A DNA stretch of 64,000 nucleotides, from positions 2,108,001 to 2,172,000 of the forward strand of contig NZ_CP087997.1 of NCBI RefSeq assembly GCF_021044565.1, read 5' to 3'. This DNA comes from Subtercola endophyticus. GTDB taxonomy: Bacteria; Actinomycetota; Actinomycetes; Actinomycetales; Microbacteriaceae. The notes beneath the pieces were generated by a model, which saw nothing but the letters and a program-made list of their open reading frames with translations, did not search any database and was not told the DNA's origin. Below are positions 7,995 through 16,296 of the stretch, one piece after another; positions within the stretch are counted from its first letter, which is position 1, and each line of letters begins with the position of its first letter. The position numbers were made by a program, and so were the translations under genes.

Positions 7995-8898
7995 CACTAC
8001 CCGCGACGACGCTCCCGCCCATCGCGCTCACGACGCCGACCGCTTTGACGACTCCGACAGCACGCCCTCCGGCGCGCAACCCGAGCGCAGCGCCGTCGCC
8101 CCCGAGCGCACCGTCGCCCCCGAGCGCACCCTCGTCGCTCCCAAGCACACCGGCGCCGCTCCCGAGCACACCGGCGCCGCTCCCGAGCACACCGGCGTCA
8201 GTCCCGAGCGCACCGTCAGTCCCGACCGCACCGTCAGTCCCGACCGCACCGTCAGTCCCGACCGCACCGTCAGTCCCGACCGCACCGTCAGTCCCGACCG
8301 CACCGTCAGTCCCGACCGCACCGTCAGTCCCGACCGCACCGTCAGTCCCGACCGCACCGTCAGTCCCGACCGCACCGTCGCGCGGGGCCGTGACGTCGCG
8401 CGGGGCAGTGACGTCGAGCCCCGGCGCACCGTCGAGGGAATCGAAGGCACCTTCGCGCTCGACGACGCCAGCGCTCCCGCCGAAGTGGCGTTCGCCTTCG
8501 TGAGTGAGACTCCGATCACGATCGAGTGGTGCGTCGACAACGTCACGTCTGACCACTCCGGCGCCGTCGTCACCTTCAGTGGCATCGTGCGCGATCACGA
8601 CCACGGGCGCGGAGTGCTGCGACTGAGCTATTCCGGGCATCCCACAGCCGACGAAGTCATGCGCCAGGTCGCCGAAGAGGTGGCCGCCTCCCACCCCGGC
8701 ACCCGCATCGCCGTGGCACACCGCGTGGGCGAGCTGGGCGTCGGTGACATCGCCCTCGCCGCCGCGGTCGCGAGCGCCCACCGCGCTCAAGCCTTCGCCG
8801 CCTGCGCTCAACTCATCGACGAGGTGAAGTCGCGGGTTCCCATCTGGAAAGAGCAGTGGTTCACCGATGGCACCACCGAGTGGGTCGGCGCCACCTAG
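7984..8898 (+). CDS. moaE: Molybdopterin synthase catalytic subunit MoaE with long repeat-bearing N-terminus
   Basis: A 304-residue protein; MoaE domains are normally about 130-150 residues. The catalytic domain is at about 176-304: SGAVVTFSGIVRDHDHG, LRLSYSGHP, AVAHRVGELGVGDIALAAAVASAHR, and the substrate-site segment EVKSRVPIWKEQ. The first 175 residues are a low-complexity extension. It includes nine exact copies of an 18-nt unit encoding SPDRTV (8221-8382), preceded by degenerate PEHTGA and PERTV repeats. ATG 7984 follows from overlap with mog; a start nearer the domain (for example at VAFAFVSETPIT) is not excluded. It forms the sulfur-transferring heterotetramer with MoaD. Confidence 0.9.
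   Translation: MPADTTRDDAPAHRAHDADRFDDSDSTPSGAQPERSAVAPERTVAPERTLVAPKHTGAAPEHTGAAPEHTGVSPERTVSPDRTVSPDRTVSPDRTVSPDRTVSPDRTVSPDRTVSPDRTVSPDRTVSPDRTVARGRDVARGSDVEPRRTVEGIEGTFALDDASAPAEVAFAFVSETPITIEWCVDNVTSDHSGAVVTFSGIVRDHDHGRGVLRLSYSGHPTADEVMRQVAEEVAASHPGTRIAVAHRVGELGVGDIALAAAVASAHRAQAFAACAQLIDEVKSRVPIWKEQWFTDGTTEWVGAT
8221..8382 (+). repeat. 18-nt tandem repeat, nine copies, inside moaE
   Basis: CCCGACCGCACCGTCAGT is repeated head to tail nine times, the last copy ending GTCGCG. The unit length is a multiple of three, so copy-number change would keep the reading frame. Near-perfect identity suggests recent expansion. Related degenerate units run upstream from about 8090. Confidence 0.95.
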
Positions 8899-9563
8899 GA
8901 GCAGCGGCACCCGACACCCCCACAACGGCACCACCGAACCGGTCAGTGCTCCCCAGAGCACCGGCACCCCACACCCCCATCCGCCGCCGCCCCAGCCCGA
9001 GTCGCCGCACGCCGCGCCGCACACCGCCAGAGCGACACATGCGGACGAGATGAGCCTGCGCGCTTGTCCCTCTCGACCCAAAAGGTCGCACTCGCACGCG
9101 CAGCCGATCACGTGGGCAGCCGAAAAGCTGCGAGCGGGCGCGAAACGGCTCCCCACCCCGCCCCGGTCTCCCCGCCCGGCCCGGCCCCACGCCACCCCGC
9201 CTCGCCCCGCCCCACGCCACCCCGCCTCGCCCCGCCCCACGCCACCCCGCCTCGCCTCACCCCACCTCGCCCTACTCCACCCCACCCCGCCTCGCCCTAC
9301 TCCACCCCACCCCGCCTCGCCCTACTCCACCCCACCCCGCCTCGCCCTACTCCACCCCGCCTCGCCTCACCTCACCTCACCCCGCCTCGCCCTACTCCAC
9401 CCCGCCTCACCCCACCCCACCCCGCCTCGCCTCACCCCACCCCACCCCGCCTCGCCTCACCCCGCCTCGCCCTACTCCACCCCACCCCGCCTCGCCCTAC
9501 TCCACCACGCCTCGCCCCACCCCACCCCACCCCGGCGCGAGCCGTTACACGCCCGACACGTTC
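8899..9563 (+). repeat. C-rich, G-poor spacer with 25-nt tandem repeats
   Basis: About 665 bp without a gene lie between moaE and the XDH FAD subunit. From about 9140 to 9535 it consists of reiterated CCTCGCCCTACTCCACCCC and CCACCCCGCCTCGCC words with unit lengths near 25 nt. On the sense strand it is extremely rich in C and poor in G; the opposite strand has many GGGG runs. An RNA read through here would look like a Rho loading site, and the G-rich strand could form quadruplexes. Open frames through the tract are a by-product of composition. Confidence 0.85.
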
Positions 9564-10385
9564 ATGGTGTCTACTTGCAGCGTGGATCTGAATACTGTCA
9601 CCGACGTCAGGCTGGCCCGCAGCCGCGCCGATCTGAGCGCCCTCGGCCCAACCGTCGCACCTTTCGCCGGCGGATCAGCCCTCTTCGGCGAACCGCAGGC
9701 CCATCTCACGGGCCTCGTCGACCTGATGACGTTCGGCTGGCCCTCGCTCACGGTCACGTCCGAAGGCCTCGAGATCGCCGCCACCTGCACCCTCGCCGAG
9801 CTCTCGCGCCTGCCTGCTCAGCTCGGCTGGCAGGCGCACCATGTCTTCTTCGAGTGCTGCACGTACCTGCTCGGCTCGTTCAAAGTCTGGAACGTCGCCA
9901 CCGTCGGCGGCAACATCTCCGCCTCACTTCCGGCCGGCCCCATGACCTCTCTGACCGCCGGCCTCGACGGAATAGCCCTCGTCTGGCGCGCCGACGGCTC
10001 CGACGAACGGATGCCCGTGACCGAGTTCGTCACCGGCAACAAGTCGAACGCCCTCGCTACGGGCGACATTCTGCGTTCCGTTACCATCCCGCTCGACTCC
10101 CTGCAATCGCGAGTCGCCTCGCGCAAGATCGCTCTCTCTCCTCTCGGCCGCTCCGGCCTCGTGCTGCTCGGTCGGCGCGCCGCCGACGAGACCTTCGTTC
10201 TGACCGTCAGCGGCGGAACAGTACGCCCGATTCAGCTGCGCTACCCGGATCCCCCAGACGCCGCAACACTTCGCGACGATGTGCTCGCCATCGAGGCCTG
10301 GTTCACCGATCCGCACGGCGCCGCGGACTGGCGCCGCACCGTGAGCACCGTTCTCGCAGAAGAAATCCGACAGGAGCTCGCATGA
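9564..10385 (+). CDS. Xanthine dehydrogenase-type FAD-binding subunit
   Basis: A 273-residue FAD-binding domain of the molybdopterin dehydrogenase family, carrying electrons from the 2Fe-2S clusters to FAD and then to the acceptor. Visible features are PFAGGSALFGEP near residue 33, matching the FAD-pyrophosphate loop, and the segment VATVGGNISASLPAGPMTSLTAGLDG, typical of CoxM/XdhB subunits. The stop overlaps the next start by 4 bp. ATG 9564 gives the chosen start; GTG 9582 (VDLNTVTDV) is equally plausible, and neither has a strong ribosome-binding site after the C-rich tract. Together with the next gene it forms the xanthine/hypoxanthine-oxidising enzyme. Confidence 0.88.
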   Translation: MVSTCSVDLNTVTDVRLARSRADLSALGPTVAPFAGGSALFGEPQAHLTGLVDLMTFGWPSLTVTSEGLEIAATCTLAELSRLPAQLGWQAHHVFFECCTYLLGSFKVWNVATVGGNISASLPAGPMTSLTAGLDGIALVWRADGSDERMPVTEFVTGNKSNALATGDILRSVTIPLDSLQSRVASRKIALSPLGRSGLVLLGRRAADETFVLTVSGGTVRPIQLRYPDPPDAATLRDDVLAIEAWFTDPHGAADWRRTVSTVLAEEIRQELA

Positions 10386-13300
10386 CTTTCAGGGTGAACG
10401 GTTTGCCGCTCGAGAAGACCCCGCGCCCCGGGCAAGTACTGCGCACCTTTCTGCGCGACAATGAGCACTTCGAGGTCAAGAAGGGCTGCGATACCGGCGA
10501 CTGCGGTGCGTGCTCGGTGCTCGTCGACGGCACGCCGGTGCACTCCTGCGTCTTTCCCGCGTACCGCGCCGACGGCCGTGAGGTCACCACGGTCGCAGGC
10601 CTCGGCACGCCCGACGATCTGAGCCCGGTGCAACAGCACTTCGTGAACGCCGCGGGGTTCCAGTGCGGCTTCTGCACCGCGGGGATGGTCGTCACGGCAT
10701 CGACCCTCGAGGGTCACGACGTGGATGATCTGCCGCGCATGTTCAAAGGGAACCTCTGCCGCTGCACCGGTTACCGCGCGATTCACGACGCCCTGGCCGG
10801 CGTCGCGAATGTGGTGAGCTCATCTCTTCCAGCCGATCCCCGCGACGACGATGGCGACGACGATGCCGATGGCACGACCATCTCCGCGACGGGTGCCGCC
10901 GGCCATACGCCGTCCGGATCGCGCGGCGCCCCCGCGCCGGGCGCAGGCCCCGTGCCGCACACACAGCCCCACGCACACGGCGGCGGCACGGCAGTGCTCG
11001 AGCGAACGCTGCCGACCACCACGGGCATCCGCTCGGTCGGCCGCTCGCAGAAGTCGCCGGCCGGCTCGCGCATCGTCAGCGGAAGGGAGCCGTACACCCT
11101 CGACATCGCCGTCGCCGGGCTGCTGCACCTCGTGGTGTTGCGCAGCCCGCACGCCCACGCGCGAATCGTGTCGATCGACACCGCAGCGGCCGAAGCCCTG
11201 CCGGGCGTGGTCGCCGTCTTCACCCACGCCGATGTGCCGAAGACCCTCTTCTCGAGCGCCCGCCACGAGAACCGCACCGACGACCCCGACGACACCCTCA
11301 TCCTCGATGAGGTCGTGCGTTTCGTGGGCCAGCGGGTTGCGTTCGTCGTCGCCGAATCCGTAGGCATCGCCGAGGCCGCCTGCCGCCTGCTCGACGTTCA
11401 GTACGACGTGCTGCCCGCGAACTTCGACCCCGCGCGCGCCCGCGAAGCCGGTGCACCGCTGCTGCACGCCGAGAAAGACGCCGCAGCGTCGCGCATCGCC
11501 GACCCCTCGAGCAACCTCGTCGCCGAGATGCGCGGCGAGTACGGCAGCATCGCCGAGGGACTTGCTCGCGCCGATGTCACCGTCACCGGAACCTGGCAGA
11601 CCCAGCGCATCTCGGCCAGCGCCCTCGAAACGCACGGCGCCATCGGCTGGCTCGACGCCGACGCACGCCTCGTGCTGCGCACCAGTTCGCAGGTGCCGTT
11701 CCTCGTGCAGAAAGAACTCTCGCGCATTCTCGACATCGACATCGAGCGCATCCGGGTCTACACGGCGCGGGTCGGCGGAGGTTTCGGCAGCAAGCAAGAG
11801 ATTCAGACCGAAGACCTCGTCGCCCTCGCGGTTCTGAAGACCGGCCGGCCCGTTCAGTACGAGATGACCCGCACCGACGAACTCACCGTGGTGCCGTGTC
11901 GTCACCCCATGCGATCGACCGTCACCCTGGGCGCCACGGCCGACGGGCGACTCACCGCCATCGACCTCACGATGCTCAGCGATACGGGCGCGTACGGAAA
12001 CCACGGGCCGGGCACGATGTTCCACGCCTGCGGCGAGTCGATCAGCATCTACAACGCACCGAACAAGCGCGTCAACGCCGAGTGTGTGTACACGAACAAC
12101 ATGCCCTCGGGTGCATTTCGGGGCTACGGCCTCGGCCAGGTGATCTTCGGCGTCGAGTCGGCGATGGATGATCTGGCCCTCGCCCTCGGCATGGATCCCT
12201 TCGAGTTGCGGCGCATCAACGCCGTGCGCGCCGACGATCCGCTCGTCGTAACGCACGTGGAGGGCGACGACCTTTCGTTCGCCGGAAGCTACGGGCTCGA
12301 CCAGTGCTTCGACCTCGCCGAGTCGGCGCTGCGCCGCGGAAACGGCGTGGGAGCGCCGCAGGGCGACGTGTGGAAGATCGGCGAGGGCGTCGCCGCAGCC
12401 ATGATCGCCACCATCCCACCACGCGGGCACTTCGCCGAGGCGTCGGTGACGCTCGCCCTCGACGGCGTCTACGACCTCAACTTCGGCACCGCCGAGTTCG
12501 GCAACGGCACGTCGACCGTGCACGCACAGATCGCCGCCGAGACCCTGGGCACCTCACCCGAGCTGCTGCGCATCCGCCAGTCCGACACCGACGCGGTGCC
12601 CTACGACACCGGAGCCTTCGGCTCGGCCGGAACCGTGGTCGCGGGCCGGGCGGTGCTCGCCGCAGCGACTGCCCTGGCCGAAAAACTGCGCGAGACCGCT
12701 GAGGTCTTGACGGGCGTTCCGGCAGACAAATGGATGCTCGCGCCCGACGGCCTGCGCACCCACAACCGGCTCCTGCCGCTCACCGAGGTGGCAGCCGCTG
12801 GTGCCGCCGCGGCCCGGGCCGCGACCGCAGCCGCTCGCGTTTCGGACGCACCCGGTGCGCTCCCCGCTGCGCTCCCTTCCCCGCTCGCGGAACTCGACGC
12901 CGTCACCAGCATCGCCATCACCGAAGGTGTCGCCTCTGCCGAAGCCGAGCTCGCCGGCATCACCGCCACCGGACACCATGCCGGAGACCACCGCTCGATC
13001 GCGTTCAACGTGCAGGCCTTTCGGGTCGCGGTGAACACCGACACCGGCGAGGTGCGCATTCTGCAGTCGGTGCAGGCCGCCGACGCCGGCTTCGTGATGA
13101 ACCCCGAACAGTGCCGCGGTCAGGTCGAAGGCGGAGTTGCACAGGGCATCGGAACCTCGATGTACGAAGAGATCATCGTTGACGAAGGTGTGGTGACCAC
13201 TTCCGTGCTGCGTAGTTATCACCTGCCGCAGATGGCCGACGTGCCCCTCACCGAGGTCTACTTCACCTCGACGGCCGACGACCTCGGGCCCTACGGCGCG

Positions 13301-13474
13301 AAGTCGATGAGCGAATCGCCCTTCAACCCGGTCGCTCCGGCGCTCGCAAACGCCATTCGCCGAGCCATCGGCGTACGACCGTACGAGTTGCCGCTCTCCC
13401 GCGATCGTGTGTGGCGCCTGCTGCAGCCGGCCGATGCGGTTGCGATCGACGCCGTGCAGCTGCCCGCCGACTGA
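10382..13474 (+). CDS. Xanthine dehydrogenase, fused 2Fe-2S and molybdenum-binding subunit
   Basis: A 1030-residue protein that hydroxylates purines (hypoxanthine/xanthine to urate) at a molybdenum centre. The N-terminal domain has a plant-type 2Fe-2S cluster (Cys36, Cys41, Cys44, Cys56) and a second cluster (Cys95, Cys98, Cys126, Cys128). A linker at about 145-200 rich in Asp, Gly and Pro leads to the Moco domains, with GGGFGSKQE, SGAFRGYGLGQ and the terminal GAKSMSESPFNPVAPA, whose Glu matches the catalytic base position. FeS and Moco parts are fused and FAD is separate. A purine substrate is inferred from the uricase and allantoin genes in the window; related aldehyde or CO dehydrogenases are the alternative. 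Confidence 0.9.
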   Translation: MTFRVNGLPLEKTPRPGQVLRTFLRDNEHFEVKKGCDTGDCGACSVLVDGTPVHSCVFPAYRADGREVTTVAGLGTPDDLSPVQQHFVNAAGFQCGFCTAGMVVTASTLEGHDVDDLPRMFKGNLCRCTGYRAIHDALAGVANVVSSSLPADPRDDDGDDDADGTTISATGAAGHTPSGSRGAPAPGAGPVPHTQPHAHGGGTAVLERTLPTTTGIRSVGRSQKSPAGSRIVSGREPYTLDIAVAGLLHLVVLRSPHAHARIVSIDTAAAEALPGVVAVFTHADVPKTLFSSARHENRTDDPDDTLILDEVVRFVGQRVAFVVAESVGIAEAACRLLDVQYDVLPANFDPARAREAGAPLLHAEKDAAASRIADPSSNLVAEMRGEYGSIAEGLARADVTVTGTWQTQRISASALETHGAIGWLDADARLVLRTSSQVPFLVQKELSRILDIDIERIRVYTARVGGGFGSKQEIQTEDLVALAVLKTGRPVQYEMTRTDELTVVPCRHPMRSTVTLGATADGRLTAIDLTMLSDTGAYGNHGPGTMFHACGESISIYNAPNKRVNAECVYTNNMPSGAFRGYGLGQVIFGVESAMDDLALALGMDPFELRRINAVRADDPLVVTHVEGDDLSFAGSYGLDQCFDLAESALRRGNGVGAPQGDVWKIGEGVAAAMIATIPPRGHFAEASVTLALDGVYDLNFGTAEFGNGTSTVHAQIAAETLGTSPELLRIRQSDTDAVPYDTGAFGSAGTVVAGRAVLAAATALAEKLRETAEVLTGVPADKWMLAPDGLRTHNRLLPLTEVAAAGAAAARAATAAARVSDAPGALPAALPSPLAELDAVTSIAITEGVASAEAELAGITATGHHAGDHRSIAFNVQAFRVAVNTDTGEVRILQSVQAADAGFVMNPEQCRGQVEGGVAQGIGTSMYEEIIVDEGVVTTSVLRSYHLPQMADVPLTEVYFTSTADDLGPYGAKSMSESPFNPVAPALANAIRRAIGVRPYELPLSRDRVWRLLQPADAVAIDAVQLPAD

Positions 13475-13526
13475 GGCCCTAGTTGCGTTCGCTGGCCCAG
13501 ACAAACGTCGCTTGAGGGCTGACGTG

Positions 13527-14675
13527 CTATATGCCGCTTTCGGCATGTAGCGGCTCGCGGGCAGCCGTCGTGCGATGAATCGGCCCGCTGGCGTGCCTCA
13601 AGAGCCCCCCGGTCGCCGCATTCTTCACCGCCAGCACCTCCGCAAGAATCGACACAGCAGTCTCTTCGGGAGTACTCGCCCCGATATCGAGGCCGATCGG
13701 CGAATGCAGCCGCTCGAGCGCCTCGGCAGGCACCGTCTGGCGCAGCGCCGCAAGCCGGCGAGCGTGAGTACGACGGGAACCCATCGCTCCCACGTACGCG
13801 ATCGGCATTCCGAGGGCTACTTCGAGCAACGGAATGTCGAACTTGTCGTCGTGTGTCAGAACACAGACCACCGTGCGGGAGTCGATCTCGGTGCGCGCAA
13901 GATACTCCGACGGCCACTCGACCACGACCTCGCTCGCCGCGGGAAATCGTTCGGCGGTCGCGAAGACGGGGCGCGCGTCGCAGATGGTGACGCGATAGCC
14001 GAGCAGCGCCGACGCGTTCGCAAGAGCCGCGGAGAAGTCGACCGCTCCGAAGATGATCATTCGCGGCGCCGACGCCGCCACCACGAACAACGCCTCGACG
14101 GGCCCGTCTTCGCAGTCCACGACAGCGAGCCCACCGCGACCGCCCGAGATGCGCGCCGCGAGCTCGCCCTGAAGCCGCCGAATGCTGTCGGCGCCGAGAG
14201 CGTTCGCACCTGCGCCCACCAGCCCGCCCGGCCCAAGGTCGTCACCCGCCGCGAGCGCAACCCCGAATGCGCTGCCGCCCACGATCAGCGCCACGCCCGC
14301 CGGCAGACCGGCCGCCGCCGCAACGAACTCGGCCCGCAACGGGCTCGCCGACCATCCCGCGCCCGGCGAAAGCCGCTGCACCACAACCTCGATTCGCCCT
14401 CCGCACGCGAGCCCCACGGCGAACGCATCGTCGTCGGAGTAGCCGAACTCCTGCCGCGACGCCTCACCGGTTCGAAGAACTTCACGGCAGGCTTCGTACA
14501 CCGCGCCCTCGACGCAGCCGCCCGAAATACTGCCGATCACGGCGCCGTCATCGTCGACGGCCATGGCGGTTCCGAGGGTGCGCGGAGCGCTGCCGTTGAT
14601 GCGCGTCACAGTTGCGAGGGCGAGCCGATGCCCGGCGTCGAGGCGGGGCAGCAGCGTGGCGGCGAGCTCGATCAT
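13527..14675 (-). CDS. xdhC: XdhC/CoxI-family Moco insertion factor
   Basis: A 382-residue protein of the XdhC family, which binds the molybdenum cofactor, promotes its sulfuration and delivers it to xanthine dehydrogenase. The N-terminal XdhC/CoxI domain reads LALATVTRINGSAPRTLGTAMAV, then GSISGGCVEGAVYE. The C-terminal Rossmann-like domain contains MIIFGAVDFSAALANASALLGYRVTICDARPVFAT and ends with MGSRRTHARRLAALR and GLDIGASTPEETAVSILAEVLA, all typical. ATG 14675 has a GGGAGGG ribosome site. It converges on the XDH large subunit, with 52 bp between stops. It is very probably dedicated to the neighbouring XDH. Confidence 0.93.
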   Translation of the reverse strand: MIELAATLLPRLDAGHRLALATVTRINGSAPRTLGTAMAVDDDGAVIGSISGGCVEGAVYEACREVLRTGEASRQEFGYSDDDAFAVGLACGGRIEVVVQRLSPGAGWSASPLRAEFVAAAAGLPAGVALIVGGSAFGVALAAGDDLGPGGLVGAGANALGADSIRRLQGELAARISGGRGGLAVVDCEDGPVEALFVVAASAPRMIIFGAVDFSAALANASALLGYRVTICDARPVFATAERFPAASEVVVEWPSEYLARTEIDSRTVVCVLTHDDKFDIPLLEVALGMPIAYVGAMGSRRTHARRLAALRQTVPAEALERLHSPIGLDIGASTPEETAVSILAEVLAVKNAATGGLLRHASGPIHRTTAAREPLHAESGI

Positions 14676-14739
14676 CCGTTTCCCTCCCTGTCGAAATCGG
14701 CGACATCAGCCTGACACAAAAGCATGTTAGAACTCATTC

Positions 14740-16071
14740 ATGCTCACCATCCGCGGCGCCGTGACCACGTTCATCGATGAAACCACAGAATACGCCGGTG
14801 ACTTGTTCCTCGACGCCGGGGTGGTGACCGAACCGGATGCCCGGGGTGCCGCCGACCCGCAACTCGAGGTGATCGACGCCTCGGGCTGCGTCGTGACCCC
14901 CGGTCTCGTGAACGCCCATCACCACTTGATGCAGACCGCTTTTCGCACCCTGCCTGGCACTCGGGGTGTACCGATGGCCACGTGGCTGCCCACCATGGCT
15001 GCGGTTTATGCCGAAGTCGGCATAGACGCCGAACTCGCCTTCACCGCTGCCCGAGCCGGGCTCGCAGAAGGGCTGCTCAGCGGCGTCACCACCATCGCCG
15101 ACCATCATCTCAACTGGGGCACCGCCGGCGTCGAGGACTCGGTCGCCATCGCGAGCGGCACCGCCGCTGCCGCAGAAGAGCTCGGCGCGCGCCTCGTGTT
15201 CGTGCGCGGTTCGGCACGAGACGATGCCGAACTCGCCGCCGCCTCAGCCGAGGCGATCGTCGGCGCGCTGGTCGCCGGGGCGCCCCAGGGCATCCGTGCC
15301 GACGGTCTGCTCCAGGTGGCGGTCGGCCCGGCCGGAGTGCACAGCGACAGCCCCGAAACCTTCGCGCTGCTCGGCGAGGTTGCGGCGAAATACGGGTTGC
15401 GCCGCCGCACCCAGGCGAACGAACAGGTCGACGTGGTGATCGCCCTCGAAAAGTACGGCAGACGGCCGATCGACCTGCTCGAAGAATGGGGATGGCTCGC
15501 GCCCGACGTCACGGTCGCCCACCTCTGCGCCGTCACGCCCGACGAGATTGCGCGCCTCGCCGCCGCCGGCGTCACCGGCACACACGCACCCGCCTGCGAC
15601 CTGCCGATGGGCTGGGGAATCGCGCCTGTCGCGGCCCTGCGCGCGGCAGGCGTCACCATGGGTCTCGGCACCAGCGGCGGCGGCAGCAACGATGCCGGTC
15701 ACCTGCTGGCGGATGCTCGGCTCGCCATGCAGGTCGCCCCTCTCGTCGGCCCGCCGATACCGGCGCGCGAGGCGCTCAGTATGGCGACGAAGGGCTCTGC
15801 GCTCGGCCTCGGACGCCCCGAACTCGGCTCGCTCACTCTGGGCGACGCGGCCGACGTCTGCGTCTGGGACGTCTCCGGGGTCGCCGACGCCGCCGTCGCC
15901 GACCCCGTGGCCGGCCTGCTCTGGGCGAACCCCGGTCGTCGCCCGAAACACGTCATCGTGGCGGGCCGCGTCGTCGTGCGCGACTACCGCCTCGTCTCCG
16001 CCGACGAGCGCACCGTCACGACCGCCCTCGAAGACCTCCTCGCCTCTCGTCGCAAACATTCCGCCCACTGA
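14740..16071 (+). CDS. Guanine/8-oxoguanine-deaminase-like amidohydrolase with altered metal site
   Basis: A 443-residue amidohydrolase of the COG0402 type (guanine, 8-oxoguanine and hydroxyatrazine deaminases). The N-terminal HxH is present (His60 and His62 in NAHHHLMQ), as are Glu228 and His261 (VAHLCAV). Two expected metal-ligand positions differ: the His of the usual HLAE motif is Gln225 (RTQANEQ), and the Asp of the usual GTDGxASN motif is Ser312 (GLGTSGGGSND). The protein may be inactive, bind metal differently or use another chemistry. Its position next to XDH and XdhC suggests a purine or pterin ligand. No strong ribosome site is seen at ATG 14740. Confidence 0.78.
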   Translation: MLTIRGAVTTFIDETTEYAGDLFLDAGVVTEPDARGAADPQLEVIDASGCVVTPGLVNAHHHLMQTAFRTLPGTRGVPMATWLPTMAAVYAEVGIDAELAFTAARAGLAEGLLSGVTTIADHHLNWGTAGVEDSVAIASGTAAAAEELGARLVFVRGSARDDAELAAASAEAIVGALVAGAPQGIRADGLLQVAVGPAGVHSDSPETFALLGEVAAKYGLRRRTQANEQVDVVIALEKYGRRPIDLLEEWGWLAPDVTVAHLCAVTPDEIARLAAAGVTGTHAPACDLPMGWGIAPVAALRAAGVTMGLGTSGGGSNDAGHLLADARLAMQVAPLVGPPIPAREALSMATKGSALGLGRPELGSLTLGDAADVCVWDVSGVADAAVADPVAGLLWANPGRRPKHVIVAGRVVVRDYRLVSADERTVTTALEDLLASRRKHSAH

Positions 16072-16296
16072 CGCGCATCCGCCGAAAAAAGGTGCCCACT
16101 AGCGCCCCCGGGCTCCTACGCCATGCGAGATCGGCAGAACGCGGCGACCGCGCTCGTCGCGTTCTGCGAGAGTAGCGGCCAGAACAGTGGCATGAACGGC
16201 CAGTCGCAATGTGCGCCGTCCCCACCGGGCCACTCCGCGCGCCGCGAGCGGCACGCGGAGCCTCGGGCCGGCGTGGGCCCAGAGGCGGCGGCGCAC
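16072..16296. other. Convergent spacer with hairpin
   Basis: 225 bp lie between the amidohydrolase stop and the reductase stop. A perfect 10-bp stem, GCAGAACGCG (16134-16143) with CGCGTTCTGC (16158-16167), has a 14-nt loop and may terminate transcription from either side. No convincing small gene is present. Confidence 0.5.

Noticed and set aside
8221-8382. Regular short repeats resembling a CRISPR array
   Set aside because: The units are contiguous with no spacers, encode an in-frame peptide repeat, and no cas genes are nearby.
7888-9285. Open frame opposite moaE with VGTDGA repeats
   Set aside because: The repeats are the complement of the moaE 18-nt array, and the frame runs on into the C-rich spacer. 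There is no independent coding evidence.
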